NCBI GenBank assembly: GCA_036267155.1
Contig: DATAWP010000043.1
Coordinates: 1 to 64,000, forward strand
DNA: 64,000 nucleotides
Direction of reading: 5' to 3'
DNA from: PALSA-1353 sp036267155
GTDB lineage: Bacteria > Planctomycetota > Phycisphaerae > Tepidisphaerales > Tepidisphaeraceae
In this document: piece by piece, positions 50,250-58,179 of the stretch
Numbering within the stretch: the first letter of the stretch is position 1
Layout of the letters: every line of letters starts with the position of its first letter
Made by a program: the position numbers and the translations under genes
Notes under the pieces: model-generated
The model's input: only the letters and a program-made list of their open reading frames with translations
Databases searched by the model: none
What the model was told of the DNA's origin: nothing

Positions 50250-50630
50250 CTAATGGGGCGTGTTAGCGGGGACGGCCGGCGTTGGTGCGCCGTCGGCGAT
50301 GGGGCGCTGATACGTTTGGCTGATCTTCCGCAGAAGATCGACGAATTCGACCTGTGCGAGGTTCAGATTTTTGATCTTGATGTGAGAGACGATCTTGGAT
50401 TGCATGGATTCCAACTGCAATCGCTGAGCATCGGTGACGGGGCGGCCCTGCTGTTCCTGGCGGCCGAGGGCTTCGAGCTGGCGCTCGAATTCCGCGAGTA
50501 ATCGGCCGGCTTCGGGATCGTCGGTCACGGCTTTCTGGGCGGATTTGAATCGCTCGACGGTCGGATGCTCCTTGAGCATCTGGCCCAGTTTCTCGGCCGC
50601 ATGAAGGATTTGCTGCGTGTCTACGGGCAT
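50250..50630 (-). CDS. YlbF/YmcA family protein
   Basis: The 126-residue product begins MPVDTQQILHAAEKLGQMLKEHP. It is almost all helix, with PTVERFKSAQKAVTDDPEAGRLLAEFERQLEALGRQEQQG resembling YlbF/YmcA/YaaT-complex proteins of Bacillus that influence RNase Y. The C-terminal tail is proline-rich. In a planctomycete the role is unknown. The ATG at 50630 has an AGGAGCGAC upstream and is preferred to an earlier frame opening. Confidence 0.82.
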   Translation of the reverse strand: MPVDTQQILHAAEKLGQMLKEHPTVERFKSAQKAVTDDPEAGRLLAEFERQLEALGRQEQQGRPVTDAQRLQLESMQSKIVSHIKIKNLNLAQVEFVDLLRKISQTYQRPIADGAPTPAVPANTPH

Positions 50631-50679
50631 GTCGCTCCTTGTTGGGGAGTCACTATAATCGAGTCGTTGGACATTTGTC

Positions 50680-51717
50680 ATGGGTAGATACGATCGTCAG
50701 CAAATCCTCCCGCAAATCGGCCCCGATGGTCAGGAACGATTGGGGCGTGCGCGCGTGCTGCTCGTGGGGTGCGGGGCGTTGGGATCGGTCGTGGCGGAGA
50801 TGCTCGTCCGAAGCGGGGTGGGATGGGTGCGAATTGTGGATCGCGATTTGGTTGAGTTGAGCAATCTTCAGCGGCAGGTTCTGTTTGATGAGAGCGATGC
50901 CGCACAGGAATTGCCCAAGGCTATCGCGGCTGCCGAGCGATTACGGAAAATCAATTCGCAGGTGCGGATCGAGCCGATCGTCACGGATGTCAATGCGGCG
51001 AATATCGAGTCTTTGGCGGAGGCAACGGGTCTGATTCTGGACGGCACCGACAACGTCGCGACGCGATATCTGATTAACGATCTGGCCGTGAAGCATCGGA
51101 TTCCCTGGGTTTACGGCGGCTGTGTCGGCGTGGCCGGACGGGTGTGGGGAATCTGGCCTCGGCAAACGGCCTGCCTGCGCTGCGTTTTTCCGAAACCACC
51201 GCAGGCGGATGAATTGCCGACGTGCGACACGGCTGGCGTGCTCGGGTCGGCAGCGGTGGTGGTGGGGGGATTGCAGGCGGCGATGGCCATTCGAATGCTG
51301 GTTGAAGGGCCGCAACGCAGCGGCGAACTGCCGGGCCTGATCTCGCTCGATGCCTGGAGCGGGCAATTTCGTACGATGGCCTCGGCGAGCAAATGGGTGG
51401 CGGATTGTCCTTGCTGCGGGCAGGGAAATTTTCCTTTTCTCTCGACGAACGGCAACGATTTCACTACAAACCTTTGCGGACGGCATGCTGTGCAGGTTGT
51501 TCGCGGCCCAGCGCCGGTCAAAATCGACCTGTCCGTGACTGCCGAAAAGTGGCGAAAAATTGGGGCGGTGGCAACATCGCCCTGGTTCGTTCGCTGCAAA
51601 CTGAACGATCCGGCCGGCATCGATCTGACCCTTTTCGCCGACGGCCGGCTCGTGGTTCATGGATCGACCGAACCGTCGCGAGCCAGATCGTTGTATGCAA
51701 GATTCGTTGGCAGCTAG
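50680..51717 (+). CDS. ThiF/MoeB-type E1-like adenylyltransferase
   Basis: The 345-residue enzyme should activate the C-terminus of a ubiquitin-like sulfur carrier (ThiS, MoaD or CysO) with ATP. RYDRQQILPQIGPDGQERLGRARVLLVGCGALGS opens it, with the ATP-binding glycines at 30-35. NLQRQVLFDESD, the catalytic-type Cys182 (PTCDTAG) and zinc cysteines C165/C168 and C243/C246 follow. The C-terminal part (FADGRLVVHGSTEPSRARSLYARFVG) matches ThiF rather than a rhodanese. A -10 like TATAAT sits at 50654. It leads the cysteine cluster. Confidence 0.9.
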   Translation: MGRYDRQQILPQIGPDGQERLGRARVLLVGCGALGSVVAEMLVRSGVGWVRIVDRDLVELSNLQRQVLFDESDAAQELPKAIAAAERLRKINSQVRIEPIVTDVNAANIESLAEATGLILDGTDNVATRYLINDLAVKHRIPWVYGGCVGVAGRVWGIWPRQTACLRCVFPKPPQADELPTCDTAGVLGSAAVVVGGLQAAMAIRMLVEGPQRSGELPGLISLDAWSGQFRTMASASKWVADCPCCGQGNFPFLSTNGNDFTTNLCGRHAVQVVRGPAPVKIDLSVTAEKWRKIGAVATSPWFVRCKLNDPAGIDLTLFADGRLVVHGSTEPSRARSLYARFVGS

Positions 51718-51771
51718 AGTTAACTACATACTTGACTGAATCCTACTTCCCCCTAGCATTAGTAGGAATTT

Positions 51772-52725
51772 ATGAGAACCGTCGCATCGCATCCAGCGGA
51801 ACAAGCTCGCTCGGTGTTGGAGCTTATCGGTAACACGCCGATGCTGCGGTTCAAGCGCATCAGCGAGGATGCGGCGCCCGTGGAATTGCTCGCCAAGGCG
51901 GAATGGTACAACCCCGGCGGCAGCGTCAAGGACCGGGCGGCCTTGAGCATGATTCTCGACGGCGAGCGCCGGGGGCTGCTGACGCCGGACAAAATCCTCA
52001 TCGATGCCACCAGCGGCAACACTGGCATCGCCTATGCCATGATCGCCGCCGAGCGAGGTTATCGCGTCAAGCTGGCGCTTCCAAAAAATGCCAGCCCTGA
52101 GCGAAAGCAATGCCTTCTGGCTTATGGCGCGGAGTTGATTCTGACCGATCCCACCGGCGGAACGGACGGCGCGCAGCGACATGTCCGCAAGCTGGTCGAT
52201 GCCGATCCGGAAAAGTATTTCTATCCCGACCAGTACAACAACGACGCGAATTGGCGGGCCCATTACGAAACAACCGCCATGGAAATCTGGAAACAGACCG
52301 AGGGGCGCGTCACGCATTTCGTCACTGGTCTGGGAACCAGCGGAACATTTGTCGGCGTCACGCGCAGGCTCAAGGAACTGAATCCGGCTATCCAGTGCAT
52401 CAGCATGCAGCCCGATGCGCCATTGCATGGTTTGGAAGGGCTCAAGTATATGCCTACCGCATTGGTGCCGGGCATTTACGATGAATCGCTCGCGGACGAC
52501 CAGATCGAAGTTGCTACGGAAGATGCGCAGAAAATGGTTTTGCGGCTGGCCCGACAGGAAGGATTGCTCGTGGGGGTTTCGTCGGGTGCGAATCTTTTCG
52601 CCGCGCTTCAGGTTGCCGGCGGACTCAAAGAGGGTGTCGTCGTGACGATCTTCTGCGATTCGGCCGCGAAGTATCTGTCGGAAACTTTCTGGAACGAATC
52701 AAGCGACGCGGAGAAATTGTCATGA
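51772..52725 (+). CDS. cysM: cysteine synthase, CysM type
   Basis: The 317-residue PLP enzyme makes cysteine. PLP lysine is Lys53 in NPGGSVKDRAAL; LIDATSGNTGIAYAMIAA and VTGLGTSGTFVGV are standard. Its close pairing with a JAMM protease and a ThiF-like E1 resembles the Mycobacterium CysM system, which takes sulfur from the thiocarboxylate of a carrier protein on O-phosphoserine or O-acetylserine. Its stop overlaps the next ATG (ATGA), so the two products are made together. Confidence 0.92.
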   Translation: MRTVASHPAEQARSVLELIGNTPMLRFKRISEDAAPVELLAKAEWYNPGGSVKDRAALSMILDGERRGLLTPDKILIDATSGNTGIAYAMIAAERGYRVKLALPKNASPERKQCLLAYGAELILTDPTGGTDGAQRHVRKLVDADPEKYFYPDQYNNDANWRAHYETTAMEIWKQTEGRVTHFVTGLGTSGTFVGVTRRLKELNPAIQCISMQPDAPLHGLEGLKYMPTALVPGIYDESLADDQIEVATEDAQKMVLRLARQEGLLVGVSSGANLFAALQVAGGLKEGVVVTIFCDSAAKYLSETFWNESSDAEKLS

Positions 52726-54071
52726 GCTTGGTATTGACCGGCGAGCAGTGGATTCAGATCGAACGTGAAGGCGCCGCGGCGTATCCGAACGAATGTTGCG
52801 GGGCGATGCTGGGCCGGGATAATCGCCCGGGAAATCCCGAGGGATCGGGCGCCCAGCGCATCGTGCAGCGGCTGGAGCCGCTGACCAACGCGTTTTCAGC
52901 CGATGAGCGGTATCACCGCTTTTCGCTGGAGCCGCGACAGTTGATGCTGCTGGAAAAACGCGCCGCCGGCGCGGGGCTGGCTGTGCTGGGGTTTTACCAC
53001 AGCCATCCCGACCATCCGGCCAGGCCGAGCGAATACGATCGATTGAACGCCTGGCCGTTTTACAGTTATGTCATCGTCGCCATCGCCAAGGGCAACGCCG
53101 CCGCGATGACGAGTTGGCGTTTGGACGAATCGACCGAACAATTCAAACCCGAGGAAATTATCCGCACCAGCGGCGAAAGGACCACCATGAGCGGCGAATA
53201 TGCGCATCCTGAATTGCTCGTCGGTACCGCCTGGGTTGCTGAACACACCAGCGATCCGAAAGTGAAGATTGTGGAAGTGGACGTGGACACGGCCTCTTAC
53301 GACAAGGGGCACGTGCGCAACGCGATTGGATGGAACTGGAAGACGGATTTGAACGATCAGGTGCGGCGGGACGTGATCGATCCGCGGACGTTCGCGGAAC
53401 TGAACAAGGCCGCTGGCATTCGCAACGACGACACCGTCGTTTTTTACGGCGACAACAACAACTGGTTTGCCGCGTGGGCGCTATGGCAGTTCAAATATCA
53501 CGGCCACCAGGACGTTCGTCTGATGAATGGCGGGCGTAAAAAGTGGGAACTGGAGAAGCGCGAGCTGGTGACGGCCCGGCCGTCGTTTCCACGTAGCGAC
53601 TACAAGCTTCCCGGCGCGGATGAAACCGTCCGGGCGTATCGGGATGAAGTGGTCGGCGCGCTGAACAACGAGGGAATCAACCTCGTTGACGTGCGTTCGC
53701 CGGATGAATTCAGCGGCAAGGTGATCGCGCCGCCGGGAATGAACGAAACGGCCCAGCGCGGCGGGCATATTCCCGGCGCCAAGAACATTCCCTGGGCGAA
53801 AACCGCCAACGAAGACGGCACGTTCAAAAGCACCCAGGACCTCCGCAAGCTTTACGCCGACGCCGGCGTCGATCTGGCCAAGCCGACGATTTCTTATTGC
53901 CGCATCGGCGAGCGGTCGAGTCATACATGGTTCGTGCTGAAGTACCTCCTTGGCGTGGATAACGTGAAGAACTACGATGGGAGTTGGACCGAATGGGGCA
54001 ACTTGATCGGCGCCCCGATCGAAACCGGCGAGAATATTTCATCGCCGGCGCCGGATGTGAAATGCACATGA
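52722..54071 (+). CDS. fusion of JAMM/Mec+ metalloprotease and rhodanese (thiosulfate sulfurtransferase)
   Basis: The 449-residue product joins two enzymes. Residues 1-145 form a JAMM domain with Glu24 (NECCG) and the zinc motif His93-x-His95-P with Ser103 and Asp106; in Mycobacterium, Mec+ cleaves cysteine from CysO. Residues 157-438 hold two rhodanese domains (DVDTASYDKGHVRNAIGWNW and LVDVRSPDEFSGKV), the second with active Cys393 in CRIGERSSH. Met156 (53187) follows GAAAGGA and could be an internal start giving the rhodanese alone. Confidence 0.9.
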   Translation: MSLVLTGEQWIQIEREGAAAYPNECCGAMLGRDNRPGNPEGSGAQRIVQRLEPLTNAFSADERYHRFSLEPRQLMLLEKRAAGAGLAVLGFYHSHPDHPARPSEYDRLNAWPFYSYVIVAIAKGNAAAMTSWRLDESTEQFKPEEIIRTSGERTTMSGEYAHPELLVGTAWVAEHTSDPKVKIVEVDVDTASYDKGHVRNAIGWNWKTDLNDQVRRDVIDPRTFAELNKAAGIRNDDTVVFYGDNNNWFAAWALWQFKYHGHQDVRLMNGGRKKWELEKRELVTARPSFPRSDYKLPGADETVRAYRDEVVGALNNEGINLVDVRSPDEFSGKVIAPPGMNETAQRGGHIPGAKNIPWAKTANEDGTFKSTQDLRKLYADAGVDLAKPTISYCRIGERSSHTWFVLKYLLGVDNVKNYDGSWTEWGNLIGAPIETGENISSPAPDVKCT

Positions 54072-54108
54072 CGACCGACGCTTTTCGCAAATATCGGGAG
54101 AGGTAACC

Positions 54109-55071
54109 ATGCCGCTAAGACCCCAGGGACGAATTTTCAACGACATCACGGAAACGATCGGCGGCACGCCGTTGGTGCGGCTTAATCGGTTGATTCCCAA
54201 GGATCACGCCACGGTGCTGGTGAAATGCGAATTCTTTAATCCGCTGTCGAGCGTGAAGGATCGCATCGGCGTTGCGATGATCGACGCCGCTGAGCGCGCC
54301 GGCAAGATCAACAAGGAGACGGTCATCGTCGAACCCACCAGCGGAAATACCGGGATCGCGTTGGCGTTTGTCTGTGCGGCCCGGGGATACCGGCTGATTC
54401 TTACGATGCCGCAGAGCATGAGCATCGAGCGTCGGCGGCTGCTGAAGGCGCTGGGGGCGGAGGTGGAATTGACTCCGGCGGAGGAGGGAATGCGCGGGGC
54501 CATCGACCGGGCCGAGGCCATTTTGAAGCAGAACAAGAACAGCTACATGCCCCAGCAATTCAGCAACGACGCCAATCCGGAAATTCATCGCCAGACGACT
54601 GCCGAGGAAATCTGGCAGGACACTGGCGGGAAAGTGGACATTTTGGTGTCGGGGGTTGGAACGGGCGGGACAATCACGGGCGTGTCCGAAATCATCAAGC
54701 CGCGCAAGCCAAGCTTCAAGGCGATCGCGGTCGAGCCGGTCTCCAGCCCGGTCATTACGCAGACGCTTCAGCACCAGGTGGTGAAGCCGGGCCGGCACAA
54801 AATCCAGGGGATCGGCGCCGGATTCGTCCCGGTGAATTTGCATACGAAGATCGTGGACGAGGTGATTCAGATCACGGACGAAGAGGCGTTCGTGTGGGCG
54901 CGGCGATTGGCGAAGGAGGAGGGAATCTTCGGCGGGATCAGTTCCGGCGGCAACGTCGCCGCCGCCGCCAAGGTCGCCGCCCGGCCGGAAAACAAGGGAA
55001 AAATGATCGTCACGATCATGTGTAGCTTCGGCGAGCGGTATCTCAGCACGCCGCTGTATGATGAGGAATGA
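54109..55071 (+). CDS. cysK: cysteine synthase A / O-acetylserine sulfhydrylase
   Basis: The 320-residue PLP enzyme makes cysteine from O-acetylserine and sulfide. The lysine is Lys50 in NPLSSVKDRIG; IVEPTSGNTGIALAFV, the loop ANPEIHRQTTAEEIW, VSGVGTGGTITGV and IQGIGAGFVPVNL are family-standard. A GGGAGAGG ribosome site precedes the ATG. It is a second, classical cysteine synthase beside the CysM-type one, so the organism may use both free sulfide and protein-bound sulfur. Confidence 0.96.
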   Translation: MPLRPQGRIFNDITETIGGTPLVRLNRLIPKDHATVLVKCEFFNPLSSVKDRIGVAMIDAAERAGKINKETVIVEPTSGNTGIALAFVCAARGYRLILTMPQSMSIERRRLLKALGAEVELTPAEEGMRGAIDRAEAILKQNKNSYMPQQFSNDANPEIHRQTTAEEIWQDTGGKVDILVSGVGTGGTITGVSEIIKPRKPSFKAIAVEPVSSPVITQTLQHQVVKPGRHKIQGIGAGFVPVNLHTKIVDEVIQITDEEAFVWARRLAKEEGIFGGISSGGNVAAAAKVAARPENKGKMIVTIMCSFGERYLSTPLYDEE

Positions 55072-55106
55072 AAAATCGAATTGAACCGCGAAGAAATGCA
55101 TTTTTA

Positions 55107-55191
55107 GCTACAGATGAAAAGCGGATGCACACAGATAAAATCAAAACGCAATTTCCATCTGTGTGCATCCACCTTTCATCCGTGGCTGAAG
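55107..55191. repeat. inverted repeat of the ATCTGTGTGCATCC family, copy 2
   Basis: CTACAGATGAAAAGCGGATGCACACAGAT is mirrored by ATCTGTGTGCATCCACCTTTCATCCGTGGC over about 85 bases. It lies in the gap between cysK and the APS kinase gene, which otherwise looks like a promoter region. Confidence 0.78.
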
Positions 55192-55231
55192 ATCTTCTAG
55201 TTTTTTGTTTTGAAAAGGAACATTGACAACC

Positions 55232-55843
55232 ATGGCTGAGCAAAAAGCAACGAACATCACCTGGCATGAAGGCTCCGTCACGCGCGAGGAACGGCAACGG
55301 CTTTTGAATCAGAAGGGCGTCACCGTCTGGATGACCGGGCTGTCGGCTTCGGGCAAAAGCACCATCGCCTGCATCCTCGAACAAATGCTGCTTCACAAGA
55401 AAAAGCATGCGTATCGACTGGACGGCGACAATATCCGAATGGGGTTGAACAAGAACCTCGGCTTTTCAGCGGAAGACCGCACCGAAAATATTCGCCGCAT
55501 CGGCGAAGTCGCCAAACTATTCACCGATGCCGGCGTGATCGCGGTCACGAGCTTCATCAGTCCTTACAAAAAAGACCGTGATGCCGTTCGCGCCGGCATG
55601 AAGCCGGGTGAGTTCATCGAAGTTTATGTGCAGGTTTCGTTGTCCGAGGCCGAGAAGCGTGATCCGAAGGGTCTATACAAAAAGGCGCGAGCCGGGCAGA
55701 TCAAGGGCTTTACCGGCATCGACGATCCGTACGAAGCGCCGGAGAAGCCGGAGATTCTGATCGAAACCGAAAAAACCAAGGCCGAGGACGCGGCCAAAAG
55801 AATTTTGGTGTATTTAGAAGAGCAAGGCTATTTGCGGGAATGA
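55232..55843 (+). CDS. cysC: adenylylsulfate kinase
   Basis: This 203-residue enzyme phosphorylates APS to PAPS. The P-loop is MTGLSASGKST (residues 34-44). LDGDNIRMGLNKNLGFSAEDRTENIRRIGEVAKLF, TSFISPYKKDRD and the YVQVSLSEAEKRDPKGLYKKA loop follow the usual order. The ATG at 55232 (MAEQK) is preferred over an earlier TTG; AAAAGGAA lies upstream. It ends with ATGA overlapping the PHP gene. Its sulfurylase partner is not in the window. Confidence 0.95.
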   Translation: MAEQKATNITWHEGSVTREERQRLLNQKGVTVWMTGLSASGKSTIACILEQMLLHKKKHAYRLDGDNIRMGLNKNLGFSAEDRTENIRRIGEVAKLFTDAGVIAVTSFISPYKKDRDAVRAGMKPGEFIEVYVQVSLSEAEKRDPKGLYKKARAGQIKGFTGIDDPYEAPEKPEILIETEKTKAEDAAKRILVYLEEQGYLRE

Positions 55844-56742
55844 ATGGTTTGTTTATGGCTTGCGCGTTCGTCGATCTTCATTGCCATTCCACGGCTTCCG
55901 ACGGCACGTTGTCGCCGACGGATGTCGTGCGCCTTGCAGTCGAGCGGGATTTGTCGGCGTTGGCGCTGACGGATCACGACACCATCGCCGGCGTCGCCGA
56001 GGCCGCCGCCGAGGCGCGGAAGGTCGGCATCGATTTTGTTCCCGGAATCGAGATCAGCGCGGAATATCCGCATCCGGGGACGATGCACCTGCTGGGCTAC
56101 GGCGTCGATCCGCAGAGTCCGACGCTTCGCGATCTCACCAAACAACTTATTGCCGGTCGCGACGACCGCAATCCCAGAATCATCGCCAAGCTTCGGGGCC
56201 TGGGCGTGTCAATCACGATGGACGAGGTGGAGGCCGAAGCCGGGGGGAATGTCATCGGCCGCCCGCACATCGCGGCGATCCTCGCGCGAAAAGGGTACGT
56301 CAGCTCGATCAAGCAGGCGTTCGACAAGTATTTGGCGCCGGGAGGCTTGGCCTATTTCGACAAGGAGCGTCTTTCGCCGAAAAAGGCGATCCGGATGATC
56401 CTCGAGTGTGGCGGCTTGCCGGTGCTGGCGCATCCGGTCCAGCTTCGGTATCAGAATGATGCACAGCTTGAGCGTGTCGTGAAGGACCTGATCGACATGG
56501 GCCTGGCCGGCATGGAGGTTATCCACAGCGATCACACCGCCGCCATGGTTGAGCAGTACACCGCTCTTGCGGATCGCTTCGGGCTGATCAAAACCGGCGG
56601 AAGCGATTTCCACGGGACGAACAAGCAGATCGATTTGGGCACGGCCGCGGGCCGGCGCATCCCGCGCAGATTCTTCGACGATCTGCTCGCCGCGGTCGAG
56701 AATCGCAAATCTACCGCATCGCCAATGACCAATGACAAATGA
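55840..56742 (+). CDS. PHP-family phosphoesterase (RNase AM/YciV type), candidate PAP phosphatase
   Basis: The 300-residue protein is a PHP metal-dependent hydrolase: FVDLHCHSTASDGTLSPTDVV, LALTDHDTIAGV, FVPGIEIS, GRPHIAAILARKGY, PVLAHPVQL and TGGSDFHG carry the metal ligands. Relatives hydrolyse 3',5'-nucleoside bisphosphates and trim RNA. It overlaps cysC by four bases and cysH by eleven, so removal of PAP (3'-phosphoadenosine 5'-phosphate) is a reasonable role; PAP phosphatase activity here is inference. Its last codons sit in a CAATGAC repeat. Confidence 0.9.
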   Translation: MNGLFMACAFVDLHCHSTASDGTLSPTDVVRLAVERDLSALALTDHDTIAGVAEAAAEARKVGIDFVPGIEISAEYPHPGTMHLLGYGVDPQSPTLRDLTKQLIAGRDDRNPRIIAKLRGLGVSITMDEVEAEAGGNVIGRPHIAAILARKGYVSSIKQAFDKYLAPGGLAYFDKERLSPKKAIRMILECGGLPVLAHPVQLRYQNDAQLERVVKDLIDMGLAGMEVIHSDHTAAMVEQYTALADRFGLIKTGGSDFHGTNKQIDLGTAAGRRIPRRFFDDLLAAVENRKSTASPMTNDK

Positions 56743-57478
56743 GACCGTTGCTCAACTCGATTTGCCCACCTTGAACCAGATGTTCGAGTCGAGCGATCCC
56801 CTGCGCATCGCCGAGTGGGCCGCGGCACAGTTCCGGGATGAGTTGATGATGTCATCATCATTCGGCGCCGACTCGGCCGTGATGCTTCATCTGGCTCACC
56901 GCGTGAAGCCGGACATTCGCATCGTTTTCGTCGATACGGGTTATCTGTTTCCCGAAACCCACGCTTTCATGGAACAGCTTCGCCTGCGTCTGAATCTGAA
57001 TGTTTGGATTTATCGAACGCGGAACGACCCAGTTGCCTACCTGCACCATGCCGGCGAGGAGAATCCGAACTGGCGAAAGGACATCGACGCCTGCTGCGCC
57101 GCGAACAAGAACGAGCCGTTCGAGCGGGCGATGAAGGAACTTGTGCCGCGTGGCTGGCTGCGGGGAATTCGCAGAGATCAGGCGCGGACAAGAGCCGATC
57201 GGCAATTCATCGAATGGTCGAACCGCTACAACTGCCACGCGATCTCGCCGCTGCTCAATTGGACGGGCCGGGAGATTCACGCGTATTTGAAAAAGCACGA
57301 TCTTCCGCGGCATCCGCTGTGGGAGCGGGGATACGCATCGATCGGCTGCAACCCGCTGAGTTGCACGCGGCCGGTCGGCGAGGGGGAAGACTCGCGCTCC
57401 GGCCGATGGGCGGAGCATGACAAGATCGAATGCGGGATCAATGTCGATAAGAATTCGCTGGATTCGGCGAATCTGTGA
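56732..57478 (+). CDS. cysH: phosphoadenylyl/adenylyl-sulfate reductase CysH
   Basis: The 248-residue enzyme reduces PAPS or APS to sulfite. SSSFGADSAV (residues 41-50) is the nucleotide loop, IVFVDTGYLFPETH follows, and the C-terminus has ECGINVD with the catalytic-type Cys234. Two adjacent cysteines (121-122) and Cys206 and Cys211 suggest an iron-sulfur type, but the second pair is C-x4-C (GCNPLSC) instead of the usual C-x2-C. The start codon lies within a CAATGAC repeat. Confidence 0.9.
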   Translation: MTNETVAQLDLPTLNQMFESSDPLRIAEWAAAQFRDELMMSSSFGADSAVMLHLAHRVKPDIRIVFVDTGYLFPETHAFMEQLRLRLNLNVWIYRTRNDPVAYLHHAGEENPNWRKDIDACCAANKNEPFERAMKELVPRGWLRGIRRDQARTRADRQFIEWSNRYNCHAISPLLNWTGREIHAYLKKHDLPRHPLWERGYASIGCNPLSCTRPVGEGEDSRSGRWAEHDKIECGINVDKNSLDSANL

Positions 57479-57500
57479 TTCGCCAACCGCGAAGATGTTT

Positions 57501-57599
57501 GGCCACCGATGTAAATCGGATGTCCCCAGATAAAACGCAATAAGGTGAATTGATTTGCTTCTGACTGATCTGTGTGCATCTGATTTATATCTGTGGCAA
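57501..57599. repeat. inverted repeat of the ATCTGTGTGCATCC family, copy 3
   Basis: GCCACCGATGTAAATCGGATG returns as TGATCTGTGTGCATCTGATTTATATCTGTGGC across about 99 bases. It is the most diverged of the three copies and lies after cysH, before the ndk promoter. Confidence 0.7.
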
Positions 57600-57639
57600 A
57601 CTTGAATTGTCGACCCGTCCTCGCGTTCGAATTCGAGTC

Positions 57640-57668
57640 TTGGCGAACCGTTGGCGCTCGGATATAAG
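57640..57668 (+). promoter_or_regulatory. promoter of ndk
   Basis: TTGGCG at 57640-57645 and TATAAG at 57663-57668 are exactly 17 bases apart. The ndk ATG is at 57706, with CGGAG about 7 bases upstream of it. Confidence 0.7.
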
Positions 57669-57705
57669 AACCGGTCTTGAAATTCGGCGGTCAATCGGAG
57701 TTTAA

Positions 57706-58176
57706 ATGGAACGTACGCTCATCATTCTCAAGCCCGATGCGGTGCAGCGCGGGCTGTGCGGGCAGATCATCGATCGATTCGAAAAAAAGGGCCTGCAAAT
57801 CGTCGGCCTGAAGTTCATGAAGATCGGTTCGGTGTTGGCCCAGACGCATTATTCGCCGCATAAGGGCAAGCCGTTTTATGAGGGATTGGTAAAATTTATG
57901 ACCAGCTCGCCGGTAGTCGTTCTGGCACTGGCGGGGAAAGATGCGATCGCGATTTCGCGGAAGATGATGGGGGCGACGTTCGGATCGAAGGCCGAGCCGG
58001 GCACCATCCGCGGCGATTTCGGCGTGAGCAATTCGTTCAACCTGATTCACGGATCGGATTCGGCGGAGAGCGCGCAGCGGGAACTGGGGCTGTTCTTCAA
58101 AACGGAGGAACTGCAGGACTGGAACCCCGCCATCCAACCATGGGTGTATGATCTGTCCAAGGGTCAACCGGAGTGA
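57706..58176 (+). CDS. ndk: nucleoside diphosphate kinase
   Basis: This 156-residue enzyme balances NTP pools. MERTLIILKPDAVQRGLCGQII opens it, FYEGLVKFMTSSPVVVLALAG follows, and the catalytic histidine lies in NLIHGSDSAESAQREL. Length is close to the family's usual 140-155, with a short C-terminal extension. It has a well-formed promoter. The next gene starts four bases after its stop. Confidence 0.96.
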   Translation: MERTLIILKPDAVQRGLCGQIIDRFEKKGLQIVGLKFMKIGSVLAQTHYSPHKGKPFYEGLVKFMTSSPVVVLALAGKDAIAISRKMMGATFGSKAEPGTIRGDFGVSNSFNLIHGSDSAESAQRELGLFFKTEELQDWNPAIQPWVYDLSKGQPE

Positions 58177-58179
58177 GCG

